Source: Klebsiella electrica (GTDB lineage: Bacteria > Pseudomonadota > Gammaproteobacteria > Enterobacterales > Enterobacteriaceae). Taken from it: DNA of 64,000 nucleotides. Location of the stretch: assembly GCF_006711645.1 (NCBI RefSeq), contig NZ_CP041247.1, positions 2,232,001 through 2,296,000 on the forward strand, given 5' to 3'. Below are positions 26,792 to 35,856 of the stretch, piece after piece. The position numbers and the translations under genes were made by a program. Within the stretch, counting starts at the first letter, position 1; every line of letters starts with the position of its first letter. The notes beneath the pieces were generated by a model. The model saw only the letters and a program-made list of their open reading frames with translations, was not told the DNA's origin and searched no databases.

Positions 26792-27610
26792 TTACTCCGC
26801 TTTTGGCATCAGGGTTTTCAGGTCCTCTTCCGTCGGCGGCTGGAAGTGATATTTTTTCAGCAGCGCCGCGTATTCCGGCGTGGCGCTGAATTTTTTCAGC
26901 CCCTCCTCAAGGGCGCTCTTCACTTCGCTGTTGCCTTTTTTGATGCCAAAGCCGTTCAGCACCGGGTAAATTAAGGTATCGGAAGAGATAACGATCCGCT
27001 CGCCCAGCTTCTCAACGACGCCGCGCGCCACCGCCGCATCGGTAATCTGCGCCTCCACCGCCCGCGACAGCAGCGCCTGGGTGGTTTGCGGGTCGGTGCT
27101 GTACTCGCTCAGCTTAATGGGCGGCAGGCCTTTCTTGACGCAATAGTCCGCCGACAGTTTTTGCAACTGCGCCAGCCAGGAGGTGGCGCCCATCGAGCCG
27201 ATTTTGTGCCCGCAAAACTCTTCCGGAGTCTTCGGCTGATAGCTGGCGCCTTTAAGCGCCAGGATCGATTCGCCGCTTTTCAGGTACGGCACCATGTCAA
27301 TCACCTTCAGGCGTTCGGCGGTGATATACATCGAGGAGTTGGTTATATCGAACCGCCCGCCCTGCAGGCCGGGGAGCAGATTAGGAAAGCGGGTATCCGT
27401 ATTCACCGCCTCGCGGCCGATGGTTTTCGCCAGACCGGCGAGAAACTCAATATCAAAACCGGCCGGTTTGTTGTTTTCCATATATTCATAAGGATAAAAC
27501 GTCATATCCGAACCGGCGGTGATTTTCCCCGGCTGCAGGAATGCCGCAAAAGTGCTGAACGAGGTCAGAGCGCCAGCGGTACAAAGAAGCAGAGCATTAA
27601 ATCGTTTCAT
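26792..27610 (-). CDS. Amino-acid-type ABC periplasmic binding protein
   Basis: Family 3 solute-binding protein, 272 residues. The signal peptide MKRFNALLLCTAGALTSFSTFA is cleaved near residue 22. Family signatures are GFDIEFLAGLAKTIGREAV in the first lobe and GGRFDITNSSMYITAERLKV, the last resembling the DxxxxxMxITxER motif. It lies 4 bases upstream of the aldolase gene and 21 bases downstream of the PhyH gene on the same strand, so it belongs with the fused permease-ATPase at 28530. Substrate unknown, probably a small amino-acid-like molecule. Confidence 0.88.
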   Translation of the reverse strand: MKRFNALLLCTAGALTSFSTFAAFLQPGKITAGSDMTFYPYEYMENNKPAGFDIEFLAGLAKTIGREAVNTDTRFPNLLPGLQGGRFDITNSSMYITAERLKVIDMVPYLKSGESILALKGASYQPKTPEEFCGHKIGSMGATSWLAQLQKLSADYCVKKGLPPIKLSEYSTDPQTTQALLSRAVEAQITDAAVARGVVEKLGERIVISSDTLIYPVLNGFGIKKGNSEVKSALEEGLKKFSATPEYAALLKKYHFQPPTEEDLKTLMPKAE

Positions 27611-27631
27611 AAAAACCTCCAGGGGATGACA

Positions 27632-28504
27632 TTACATGCTGGCAAGATCGTGGCCGGCCTGCTGAACGAAGAATGAGGCGCCGCGCGGTTTCTGCGGCAA
27701 ACGTAACTGATTGGCGGTGCTGCGCACCAGGCCGCTCTCGACGCCAGCCACCAGTTGGCCCGCGTGCCGGCTTGGCAACGGGTTTTCGCCAAAGGGCAGG
27801 GCGTCCTCGGCGGCATAGACGCTGATAAACAGCGTCCGCGGCAGCCCGGTTTCATTGGGGCTCGAGGCATGAAGCAGGCGGGTATGCATAAAGCACACCG
27901 AGCCTGAAGGGCCAAAGCAGGCGGCGGGCTGCTGGCACTGTGCGGACACCACCTCGTCGTCAACCGCGCCGGTAAAGCGTCCGTCCTGCCAGTGGGACCA
28001 CAGCGGCCCCTTATGGCTCCCCGGCACCACGTTCAGCGGGCCGTTTTCCGGCGTGACGTCGCTGACCATCAGCAGGGCGGTGATGATGTCGTCATTGCTG
28101 TGCGGTGTGAACAGAAAATCCTGATGCCATTTCACCTGCGTCGCGGTGAATGGCAGTTTGGAGTTGATTTTGCTGTGATGAAAACGGGTGCCGCTGCCGC
28201 CGATAAGCTGGGCGGCGATGGCCGCCATGCGCGATTGCAGCGCGGCACGTTCGAAGGCGGCGGAAATCTCCGTCGGCGAACTGACCCGGCGCAGAGAAGG
28301 GTGATCGGCGCGGTGATCCCCTTCAAGGTCGAAGCGCGGGCGACCGTCCAGCGTCTCGCCCCATACCTCGCAATGGCGGCGGCTCTCTTCTACCCAACCG
28401 TCAAAATCCTGCTGCAAGGCGGTGATGTCGTCAGGCGACAGCACCCCTTCGACCACCAGAAAACCTTGTTGATGAAACTGCTCGATTTGCCACTGCGCGA
28501 TCAT
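27632..28504 (-). CDS. PhyH-family Fe(II)/2-oxoglutarate dioxygenase
   Basis: Non-haem iron oxygenase of the phytanoyl-CoA dioxygenase family. 290 residues from ATG 28504, which follows AAGGA; a longer in-frame start upstream lies in the gap. The facial triad is visible as His127-Gln-Asp129 (KWHQDF) and His212 (LLHASSPN), with Arg223 (LPRTLFISVY) in the usual 2-oxoglutarate-binding place. PGSHKGPL is the typical family turn. Members hydroxylate acyl-CoAs, ectoine, aminoethylphosphonate, halogenated compounds and others, so the substrate is not readable. It sits between importer genes, suggesting an imported substrate. Confidence 0.88.
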   Translation of the reverse strand: MIAQWQIEQFHQQGFLVVEGVLSPDDITALQQDFDGWVEESRRHCEVWGETLDGRPRFDLEGDHRADHPSLRRVSSPTEISAAFERAALQSRMAAIAAQLIGGSGTRFHHSKINSKLPFTATQVKWHQDFLFTPHSNDDIITALLMVSDVTPENGPLNVVPGSHKGPLWSHWQDGRFTGAVDDEVVSAQCQQPAACFGPSGSVCFMHTRLLHASSPNETGLPRTLFISVYAAEDALPFGENPLPSRHAGQLVAGVESGLVRSTANQLRLPQKPRGASFFVQQAGHDLASM

Positions 28505-28529
28505 AATTTTTCCTTTCACAAACGGAGAG

Positions 28530-30050
28530 TTAAGCCAGGGAGACATCCTTCAGAAAGGCGTCAACGCGCGGGTGGTTGCCGTCGCGCATCGCCTGCGGCG
28601 TGTCGTCGCACACCACGCGTCCTTTTTCCATAAACACAATCCGGTCAGAGACTTTGAAGGCAAAGTTCATTTCGTGGGTCACGATGACCATCGTGATGCC
28701 TTCGTGGGCCAGCGACTCGATAACCTGGAGCACTTCATTGACCTTTTCCGGGTCAAGCGCCGAGGTGGGTTCATCAAACAGCATGATCTGCGGTCGCATC
28801 ATCAGGGCCCGGGCAATGGCCACGCGCTGCTGCTGGCCGCCGGAAAGCTGGTGCGGGTATTTCCACGCGTGCTCCAGCATGCCGACCTTATGCAGCAATT
28901 CGCAGGCCTGCTGCTTCAGTTCGGCTTGCGGGGCCAGCCGATGGTAGCGCGGCGCCAGCAGCAGGTTGCCGAAAACCGTCAGATGGGGGAACAGGTTAAA
29001 ACTCTGGAAAACCATGCCGATGTTGAGGCGGTACTGCGCGTTTTCCATAAAGCGCGGTTTCTGCGCCCCCTGGCGATCGAGGTGAATAAACGGCTGGCCG
29101 TTGATGCGAATCTCGCCGTTGTCGATCTGCTCAAGTCCGTTGAGCAGGCGAATCAGCGTGGTTTTCCCGGAACCGGAAGGGCCAATCACCGAGACCACCT
29201 CGCCTGGCTGAATTTGCAGGCTGACGGCTCCAAGCACTTCCACGTTGTTATAGGCTTTGTGCAGTTTTGACGCCTGCAGCGCCGGGGACGGGTTGTCGAC
29301 CACGCTGCGCACGATTGCCGGGCGCGTTTGCGTCGCCAGCCGCAGCATCTCGCTGTCGATAGGGCGGGTGACTTTCCGCCGGGTGACATCGAGGTAGCTC
29401 TCCAGGCGTTTGAGCAGGAAGTCGAAGACGGTGACGATCAGCACGTAGTAGAAGGCGACGGCGGCCATGGTCTCCATCACCAGGAAGTTCTGCGAGTAAA
29501 GACGCTGACCGACCATCAAAATCTCGGTCAGGGAGATAACCGACACCAACGAGCTGAGCTTGACGATGGCAATGTATTCGTTGGCCAGCGCGGGCAGGGC
29601 GACGCGCAGCGCCTGGGGAATAATCACCCGCCATTGGGTACCGGCATAGCGCAGTCCCAGCGCCCGGGCGGCTTCGCTCTGGCCTTTCGCTATCGAGAGC
29701 AGGCCGCCGCGGTGGATTTCGGCGACGTAGGCCGCTTCACTGAGTACCATCGCCAGCAGGCCGGCCCAGAACGGGTCGTTGAGCAAGGGCGCTGAGGACG
29801 GCACCGCCTGGGGCAGGTTATAGACGAATATCAGCAGCACCAGCAGCGGCAGGCTGCGGAACAGCCAGATATAGAAGCGCGCCGGAAGATGAAAAAGTTT
29901 GCGCGGCGACTGCTTGGCAAGGGCGAGAACAAATCCCAGCACAATACTGCAACCCCAGGTCAGCAGACTTAATTTAATGACGGTCCAGGTGGCCTGCCAA
30001 AAATCTGCATCGCTGAGCAGACTTAACATGTAGTTCCAGTTAAACGTCAT
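28530..30050 (-). CDS. Fused permease-ATPase of an amino-acid-type ABC importer
   Basis: 506 residues in which an HisM/GlnP-type permease (about 1-225: TWTVIKLSLLTWGCSIVLGF, the coupling motif EAARALGLRYAGTQWRVIIP, LVSVISLTEIL) is joined to a complete ATPase (about 255-506: Walker [44 protein letters not shown]). These are normally separate proteins. The junction is a polar linker near residues 225-255. The same strand carries the PhyH, binding-protein and aldolase genes, so it is the transport core of that cluster. The ribosome start at 30050 is accepted as given, with weak sequence support. Confidence 0.88.
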   Translation of the reverse strand: MTFNWNYMLSLLSDADFWQATWTVIKLSLLTWGCSIVLGFVLALAKQSPRKLFHLPARFYIWLFRSLPLLVLLIFVYNLPQAVPSSAPLLNDPFWAGLLAMVLSEAAYVAEIHRGGLLSIAKGQSEAARALGLRYAGTQWRVIIPQALRVALPALANEYIAIVKLSSLVSVISLTEILMVGQRLYSQNFLVMETMAAVAFYYVLIVTVFDFLLKRLESYLDVTRRKVTRPIDSEMLRLATQTRPAIVRSVVDNPSPALQASKLHKAYNNVEVLGAVSLQIQPGEVVSVIGPSGSGKTTLIRLLNGLEQIDNGEIRINGQPFIHLDRQGAQKPRFMENAQYRLNIGMVFQSFNLFPHLTVFGNLLLAPRYHRLAPQAELKQQACELLHKVGMLEHAWKYPHQLSGGQQQRVAIARALMMRPQIMLFDEPTSALDPEKVNEVLQVIESLAHEGITMVIVTHEMNFAFKVSDRIVFMEKGRVVCDDTPQAMRDGNHPRVDAFLKDVSLA

Positions 30051-30550
30051 GGGTTATTTCACTCGCCATAATTAACGGAAATGAATGCGATACCGATGAT
30101 CAAAAATGGGGCATCGCCAGGCTTTATCTTGCAATAACACTATGCTGGCAGTTTTCGTTGCGAGGCAATTAGTAAATTTTTGGTCTTTAAGTTTAAAAAA
30201 ACTATACAGGTGGATTAATTTCAATAAATTTAAAGCAATGAGTGCGAAACAAGAACTAAACATTAAAAAAACAATTACGCACAGGGGATAACGGAACGGG
30301 CGATTAAATCCAGAATTGTGCCATATTGGGGCGCGCAAAGAATTAATTTGGTGCAACGTGATGCGGTCTGGTGCAATTAAACGGATGCGGCGGCAGCGTC
30401 AGCATTTTGACTTCGTCAGGATGCTAAATAAATCATTTGCCCGGCGAAGAAAGCGTGGCGCTGAGGGGGAAATGGCACGATGTTTGCAGACTGCATATCA
30501 GAAAACTATACCGTTTTCGCTCGCGACAATATTTCGTAAAGGGTGGGGCC
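30051..30550. promoter_or_regulatory. Divergent intergenic region with paired TGGTGCAA repeats
   Basis: This 500-bp AT-rich gap separates the fused importer from a LysR gene. TGGTGCAA occurs twice in direct orientation at 30349-30356 and 30369-30376, exactly 20 bp apart. The core GGTGCA is also the NtrC half-site, so nitrogen control is possible, but no correctly spaced sigma-54 promoter is present. The repeats may instead bind the LysR protein. No gene is visible here. Confidence 0.4.
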
Positions 30551-31465
30551 ATGACGCGATTCACGCTCAAACAACTTAAATACTTCGTTACCGTTGTAGA
30601 GACCGAGAGTATCGCTGAAGCCTCCCGGCAGCTTCATATTGCTCAGCCGTCGATCTCGATTGCGATTAAAAACCTTGAAAGCACATTTGAGCAGCAGCTG
30701 TTTATTCGCCATCACGCCCAGGGCGTCTCGCTGACCTCCTGCGGCAGGCGTTTTTATGACAAGGCCAAAGAGCTGCTGCGGCTCTCCTATGAGTTTGAAC
30801 AAAACTCCCGCGCCGATAAAGAGCTGGTTTCCGGGACGATTTCCGTCGGCTGCTTCGAATCCGTGGCGCCGCTGTACATGCCAAAGCTGGTCGCCGGGTT
30901 TAAAAAAATGTATCCCGATATCACCCTGCAGCTGTATGACGGTGAGCAGCATGAGTTAATGCACGGTCTGCATCGCGGGCGTTTCGATCTGGCGCTGGTC
31001 TATGATCTGGAATTAGGCCATTCAATCAATAAAGAGATGCTGAATGCGCCGCATAAACCCTATGCGCTGCTGCCGGCCAGTCATCCGTTAGCGCAGAAAA
31101 ATAGCGTGACTTTGCAGGAGCTCAGTCATGAACCGATGATTTTGCTCGATGCGGTGCCCAGCAAGAATTATTTTATCACCATATTTAAAGAGAAGGGCTA
31201 TCACCCTGAAGTCGCCTACAGTTCACCCTCCATCGAAATGGTGCGCTGTATGGTGGGACAGGGACTGGGGTTTTCGGTATTAGTCACCAGGCCATTGTGC
31301 GATATGACCTATGACGGCGAGAGGCTGGTGCAGTTAGATATTGAAGATGAGATGCCCGCGTCGACATTAATTATGGCGCATCTTGCCAATAATGAACCGA
31401 CCCGGCCCACACAACTGTTTATGGACTATTGCCGCAGTATTGAATTAACTCCCGCGCATTGTTGA
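30551..31465 (+). CDS. LysR-family regulator
   Basis: 304 residues from ATG 30551; a longer in-frame start at 30437 extends into the AT-rich gap without a homologous N-terminus. The winged helix-turn-helix is at residues 1-60 (LKQLKYFVTVVETESIAEAS, HIAQPSISIAIKNLE). The remainder is the effector-binding domain typical of LysR. It is divergent from the fused importer, directly before the second PhyH gene, and followed by a strong terminator. It probably controls the catabolic cluster on one or both sides. Confidence 0.9.
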   Translation: MTRFTLKQLKYFVTVVETESIAEASRQLHIAQPSISIAIKNLESTFEQQLFIRHHAQGVSLTSCGRRFYDKAKELLRLSYEFEQNSRADKELVSGTISVGCFESVAPLYMPKLVAGFKKMYPDITLQLYDGEQHELMHGLHRGRFDLALVYDLELGHSINKEMLNAPHKPYALLPASHPLAQKNSVTLQELSHEPMILLDAVPSKNYFITIFKEKGYHPEVAYSSPSIEMVRCMVGQGLGFSVLVTRPLCDMTYDGERLVQLDIEDEMPASTLIMAHLANNEPTRPTQLFMDYCRSIELTPAHC

Positions 31466-31467
31466 AT

Positions 31468-31498
31468 AAATAAGCCTGTGACTGCCGCAGGCTTATTT
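31468..31498 (+). terminator. Terminator of the LysR gene
   Basis: AAATAAGCCTG and CAGGCTTATTT form an 11-bp stem with a 9-base loop, with TTTCTCC after it, starting three bases past the LysR stop. Confidence 0.8.
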
Positions 31499-31671
31499 CT
31501 CCTGCCCCTGCCATTAAGGCTCGTAATTTTCTATTCAGCGACTCGTTTTATAATAATTTACCCGCGACAGGTAATTAAATAACCTGTGTAGGTTCGATCC
31601 TCGGTGGCTAAATAGCGGGCCTGTCTGGGTCACCTTCAGCCGCATCATCTCTCCATACAGGAAGATTAGCT

Positions 31672-32490
31672 ATGCAAAATCAGCGTGTCCCGAATATCGA
31701 TTCGCAGACCATCGACAGCTATCAGACGGATGGCGTCGTGTTGCTAAAGGGGGTGTTTACGCCATGGATTGAAAGTCTGGCGGCCGGCGTCGCGGAGCTG
31801 ATGGCCAGCCCCAGCGAGTATGGCCATGCCCGTACGGTTGTGCCGAAAGATGGCTCCGCCCCGTTTTTCCAGGATTATTGCAACTGGTCGCGCATCCCCG
31901 ACTTTGCGCGCTTTGTCCTGCATTCGCCGGCGGCGGAAATCGCCGCTGCGCTGATGCGATCGCAGACGGCCACATTTTTCCATGAACATACGCTGGTGAA
32001 ACCGCCCGGCGGCAGCACGGTGACGCCGTGGCACCACGATCAGCCCTATTATTGTGTCGACGGGCAGCAAAACGTCAGCTTCTGGATCCCGCTGGACCCG
32101 GTGGCGGAAGCAATCTCGCTGCGCTGCATCCGCGGTTCCCACCGCTGGGGCGACGAGTACAGCCCGACCCGTTTTAACGGCTCAAAGCTCTACGCGCACG
32201 ACCGTTTTAAAGAGCTGCCGGATATTGATGCCCGTCAGGATGATTACGATATTGTCAGCTGGGCGCTGGAACCGGGAGATGCGGTCGCCTTTCATTACCG
32301 GACGCTGCACGGCGCGCGGGGCAATGCGACCGCGCGTGCGCGGCGGGTCTTCTCCGCTCGCTGGGTCGGGGATGACGCCACCTTCGCCGATCGCGGCGGC
32401 GTGACCTCGCCACCGTTTCCGGAACTGACGCTGAAAGATGGCGAGCCGCTGCTCTCGCCGCTGTTTCCCCGGGTCTGGCCGCGAGAATAA
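31672..32490 (+). CDS. Second PhyH-family Fe(II)/2-oxoglutarate dioxygenase
   Basis: 272 residues, with an AGGAAG ribosome site before the ATG. The metal triad is His121-x-Asp123 (WHHDQPYY) and His213 (LHGARGN), with an Arg near 224 (ATARARRVF) for 2-oxoglutarate. GVVLLKGVF near the N-terminus is the usual family opening, and GSHRWG is the PhyH turn. It is clearly a different subgroup from the enzyme at 27632, so the two are not a recent duplication. It lies between LysR and an Fbp-type importer, transcribed away from the first oxygenase. Confidence 0.88.
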   Translation: MQNQRVPNIDSQTIDSYQTDGVVLLKGVFTPWIESLAAGVAELMASPSEYGHARTVVPKDGSAPFFQDYCNWSRIPDFARFVLHSPAAEIAAALMRSQTATFFHEHTLVKPPGGSTVTPWHHDQPYYCVDGQQNVSFWIPLDPVAEAISLRCIRGSHRWGDEYSPTRFNGSKLYAHDRFKELPDIDARQDDYDIVSWALEPGDAVAFHYRTLHGARGNATARARRVFSARWVGDDATFADRGGVTSPPFPELTLKDGEPLLSPLFPRVWPRE

Positions 32491-32889
32491 TGTTGACGAA
32501 TCACCGCTTCGTCTGCATACGGACCTGAATTTGCCCGACCATCTTTTCCTCTGTCAGACCGTCACTATTATTTCCTGCCGCGTCATTAAACGGCGGAAAA
32601 TTGCCCTCCGGCAGGCCTATGCTGGCCTGCCGCCATTCAATTTTGGCGAAGGGCGGCCCCCGTTTTATCAACATCTCATCTGACGCTTAAGGCTGTCTTA
32701 ATATTTTGTCTCCCGGCGCGGGAAAATATTGTTCGCCTTATTCTTTTTTGACCGCGGTGGCCGCCAGTTTATTTAAATTAAGCCAGCGTCACAAAAGCCG
32801 GAAAAAAACACCCCCCGTCATTGCAACGTCCTGATGTCTCGCTATATGTTAAATTTGTGTTTAATAAATGATAATTAAGGGTTGGATTT
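32491..32889 (+). promoter_or_regulatory. Intergenic region with a hairpin and the Fbp-type operon promoter
   Basis: GGCAGGCC (32610-32617) and GGCCTGCC (32624-32631) form a perfect hairpin that may end the PhyH transcript. The 3' half is AT-rich and holds the putative promoter. An AATGATAAT (32867-32875) resembles one Fur half-repeat but only 10 of 19 positions match, so iron control is not claimed. I see no gene. Confidence 0.4.
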
Positions 32890-33978
32890 ATGTATAGGAA
32901 AATTGGTGGTTTAGTGGTTTCACTGACGACAGTCTTCTCCTGTTCCGTTCTGGCAGAATTACCCCAGGGTTACCCGGCTGATTATCAAAAAGTGGTGGAT
33001 GCCGGGGTGAAAGAGGGCAAAGTCGTCATCTATTCGACGACGGATACCAAAGCCGCGGGCCCGTTAATTAAAGGGTTTGAGGCGCAGTACCCTGGGATCA
33101 ACGTTGAATATAACGACATGAACAGTACCGAACTCTATAACCGCTATATCAGCGAGCAGGCGGCGGGCGGCGGGAGCGGCGATGTGGTCTGGAGTTCATC
33201 GATGGATACGGCGCTAAAACTGGCGACGGATTATGCCGAACAGTACGCCTCTCCGGAACTGAGCAAGCTGCCGAAATGGGCGGTCTGGCAGCAAAAAGCC
33301 TATGGCACCACCTACGAACCGGTGGTTTTTATCTATAACAAACGCTTAATCCCGCAGGGGGATGTCCCGGATTCGCACACCGCGCTGGCAAAACTGGTCA
33401 CCGCGCAGGCGGATAAATTCAAAGGCAAAGTGACCACCTACGATATTGAGAAATCGGGGCTGGGCTTCATGCTGGCGGTACAGGACAGCAAAGCCGACGC
33501 CAACTATTTCGCCAATCTGGCCGGGATGGCGAAAGGCGGTCTGACCGTGCAGTCCTCAACCGGCACCATGATGGAGAGGGTCTCCTCGGGTGAAAATCTG
33601 TTGGGCTATAACATTCTTGGCTCCTACGCCGAGGCGCGGGCGAAAACCGATCCATCATTAGGCATTTCATATCCCAAAGATTATGTGCTGGTGTTGTCGC
33701 GGGTCTCGTTTATTTCTCAGGAATCCGCGCATCCGAACGCCGCCAGACTGTGGTTCGATTATCTGCTGTCGGAAAAAGGACAGAGCATTCTGGCCAACCA
33801 GGCGGATATTCCCTCTATTCGTAACGATATCGAAGGCAAAAATGATATCGACGGCATGACCAAAATGTTGGGTAACGCGTTGAAACCGATTCCGGTCGAT
33901 GAAACGTTGCTGGAATATCTGCAACCGAAGAAACGGCTGGAATTTATCAAACAATGGCGTACCGCTGCCGCAAAATAA
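32890..33978 (+). CDS. Fbp-type ABC periplasmic binding protein
   Basis: 362 residues with a signal peptide (GGLVVSLTTVFSCSVLA, cleaved near residue 22). EGKVVIYSTTDTKAAGPLIK and GLTVQSSTGTMMERVSSGEN are typical of the Fe(III)/anion-binding family that includes FbpA, AfuA-like, spermidine/putrescine and phosphonate (PhnS-like) binders. The family's ferric Tyr pair is not convincingly visible, so the ligand may be an anionic organic compound rather than iron. It is the first gene of a binding protein-permease-ATPase operon, next to a PhyH oxygenase. Confidence 0.85.
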   Translation: MYRKIGGLVVSLTTVFSCSVLAELPQGYPADYQKVVDAGVKEGKVVIYSTTDTKAAGPLIKGFEAQYPGINVEYNDMNSTELYNRYISEQAAGGGSGDVVWSSSMDTALKLATDYAEQYASPELSKLPKWAVWQQKAYGTTYEPVVFIYNKRLIPQGDVPDSHTALAKLVTAQADKFKGKVTTYDIEKSGLGFMLAVQDSKADANYFANLAGMAKGGLTVQSSTGTMMERVSSGENLLGYNILGSYAEARAKTDPSLGISYPKDYVLVLSRVSFISQESAHPNAARLWFDYLLSEKGQSILANQADIPSIRNDIEGKNDIDGMTKMLGNALKPIPVDETLLEYLQPKKRLEFIKQWRTAAAK

Positions 33979-33989
33979 TAGCCGCCAGG

Positions 33990-34017
33990 CGGCGTATCAT
34001 CGGATACGCCGTCTTTT
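33990..34017 (+). terminator. Intercistronic attenuating terminator
   Basis: CGGCGTATC and GATACGCCG arms with a four-base loop, then TCTTTTC, between the binding-protein and permease genes. It probably tunes permease and ATPase output downward. Confidence 0.7.
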
Positions 34018-34086
34018 CGCGCCGGGTATTCCCGGTTTTCAACACCCGTCTGGTTTGTACTCCGCGCCTGACCAAAGGGATACGCT

Positions 34087-35856
34087 ATGAATGTAATACG
34101 CAGAAAATGGCAGGGGCTACCGCGCGGTATCGTGGTAGTGATAACGGCATTAGTGATTTATATCCCGCTGTTATTTATCGTGGTGCAGAGTTTTCTTTCC
34201 GCCCCGTTTTTTGCCCGCAGTAAAGAATTCAGTCTGGGGGCCTTTGAGTTTATTTTTACCGACCCCGACTTTTATCTTGCGCTGAAGTCCGGTTTTATTC
34301 TGGCGGTGGGGCTGGTGCTGATTGCGATACCGCTGGGCGGGATCCTCGCGTTCTTAATGGTGCGTACTGATTTGCCCGGACGGCGGTTTATTGAACCGCT
34401 GATTCTGGTGCCGATTTTTGTTTCCCCCATGGTACTGGCGTTTGGCTATGTGGTCGCCGCCGGGCCGGTCGGTTTTTTCTCGCAATGGGCAGAGCAACTG
34501 TTGGGGTTTGTGCCGTGGAATATCTACTCGATGTTCAGCATTGTGGTGATTGCCGGGCTGACCCACGTTCCGCATGCCTATCTCTATATCTCGTCCGCGC
34601 TGCGTAGCGTCGGTTCGGATGTCGAAGAGGCGGCGCGGACGGTGGGGGCCTCTCCGCTGCAGGTGATGACCTCGGTCAGCCTGCCGATGGTACGTCCGTC
34701 GATTCTCTATGCCTGCGTGCTGCTGTTTTTCCTCGGCCTTGAAGTGTTTGGCCTGATGCTGGTGCTGGGGGACCCGGAAGGCAACATGGTGCTGGCCACC
34801 TACCTGTATAAGCTCACCAATAAGCTCGGGACGCCCTCCTATCATCTGATGGCGGCGGTGGCGGTGGTGCTTATCTGTATCACTATCCCGCTGGTCATGT
34901 TGCAGCGGCGCCTGATGCGCACGGCCAATCGGTTTGTGACCATGAAAGGCAAAGCTTCGCAGGCACGTGCGCTGCCGCTCGGCAAGTGGCGCTGGGTTGC
35001 TGGCGGGGTGGTGGTCTTCTGGCTGACCGTGACCATTGGCGTGCCGCTGATTGGCGTCGCCATGCGGGCGTTTATTTCCAACTGGGGGGTAGGGGTTTCT
35101 CTGTGGGATGAACTGTCGCTGGCGACCTTCCGTAATATCTGGCAGCAGCCGAACCTGCTGCGGGCCATCGTCAACTCCATGGCCATCGGTATTTTCGGCG
35201 GCGCGCTGGCGGTTCTCTGCTATCTGTTTGTCGGCATTGCGATGCATCGCAAAGCGGATAATGTCACGCGCTTTCTCGACTACAGCGTGCTGGTTCCGCG
35301 TGCGGTGCCGGGCCTGCTGGCCGGACTGGCGTTCCTGTGGGTGTTTCTGTTCCTGCCGATGTGGCTGGATCAGTCGCTGAAAAACGGCTGGCTCTCGGCG
35401 CTGCCGGTGGCCGACTGGCTGCGCGAACATCTGATTGTCCAGCTGCGGGCGTTGCGTAATACCATTTTCAGCGTCTGGCTGGCCTACACCGTGGTGTGGA
35501 TGGCCTACGGGCTGCGCTTGATCTCCTCAACCCTGCTCCAGGTGGCGCCGGAGCTGGAGGAGGCCGCCCGCAGCAACGGCGCCTCGCAGGGCCAGGTCAC
35601 TCGCCACGTTACGGTGCCGCTGTCGCGCTATGGCCTGATTGGCTCCTGGCTGCTGATGTTTTTGATCTTTGAGCGTGAGTATTCCACCGGCGTCTATCTG
35701 CTTTCGCCGGGAACGGAGACCATTGGTTCGATGCTGGTCTCGCTGTGGGCCGCGGGAGCCATCGATATTGTCGCCGCGCTTTCGTTTATCAATATCCTGC
35801 TGGTGGTGGTCGGACTGGGTATCGCCCTGCGCTTTGGAGTGAAATTACATGATTGA
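34087..35856 (+). CDS. ABC importer permease, two fused domains (FbpB type)
   Basis: 589 residues with about twelve hydrophobic segments in two similar halves, each with a permease coupling EAA-type motif: VEEAARTVGASPLQVMTSVS near 177 and LEEAARSNGASQGQVTRHVT near 490. This duplicated arrangement is standard for FbpB-type iron/anion permeases, so it is ordinary for the family, unlike the fused permease-ATPase at 28530. It starts 108 bases after the binding protein across an attenuator and overlaps the ATPase start by 8 bases (35849-35856). Confidence 0.88.
   Translation: MNVIRRKWQGLPRGIVVVITALVIYIPLLFIVVQSFLSAPFFARSKEFSLGAFEFIFTDPDFYLALKSGFILAVGLVLIAIPLGGILAFLMVRTDLPGRRFIEPLILVPIFVSPMVLAFGYVVAAGPVGFFSQWAEQLLGFVPWNIYSMFSIVVIAGLTHVPHAYLYISSALRSVGSDVEEAARTVGASPLQVMTSVSLPMVRPSILYACVLLFFLGLEVFGLMLVLGDPEGNMVLATYLYKLTNKLGTPSYHLMAAVAVVLICITIPLVMLQRRLMRTANRFVTMKGKASQARALPLGKWRWVAGGVVVFWLTVTIGVPLIGVAMRAFISNWGVGVSLWDELSLATFRNIWQQPNLLRAIVNSMAIGIFGGALAVLCYLFVGIAMHRKADNVTRFLDYSVLVPRAVPGLLAGLAFLWVFLFLPMWLDQSLKNGWLSALPVADWLREHLIVQLRALRNTIFSVWLAYTVVWMAYGLRLISSTLLQVAPELEEAARSNGASQGQVTRHVTVPLSRYGLIGSWLLMFLIFEREYSTGVYLLSPGTETIGSMLVSLWAAGAIDIVAALSFINILLVVVGLGIALRFGVKLHD

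Noticed and set aside
30150..30172. TGGCAG...TTGCG in the divergent region as a sigma-54 promoter
   Set aside because: GG and GC are 13 bp apart instead of the strict 12.
32867..32875. Fur box before the Fbp-type binding protein
   Set aside because: Only 10 of 19 consensus positions match and it overlaps the ribosome-site region.
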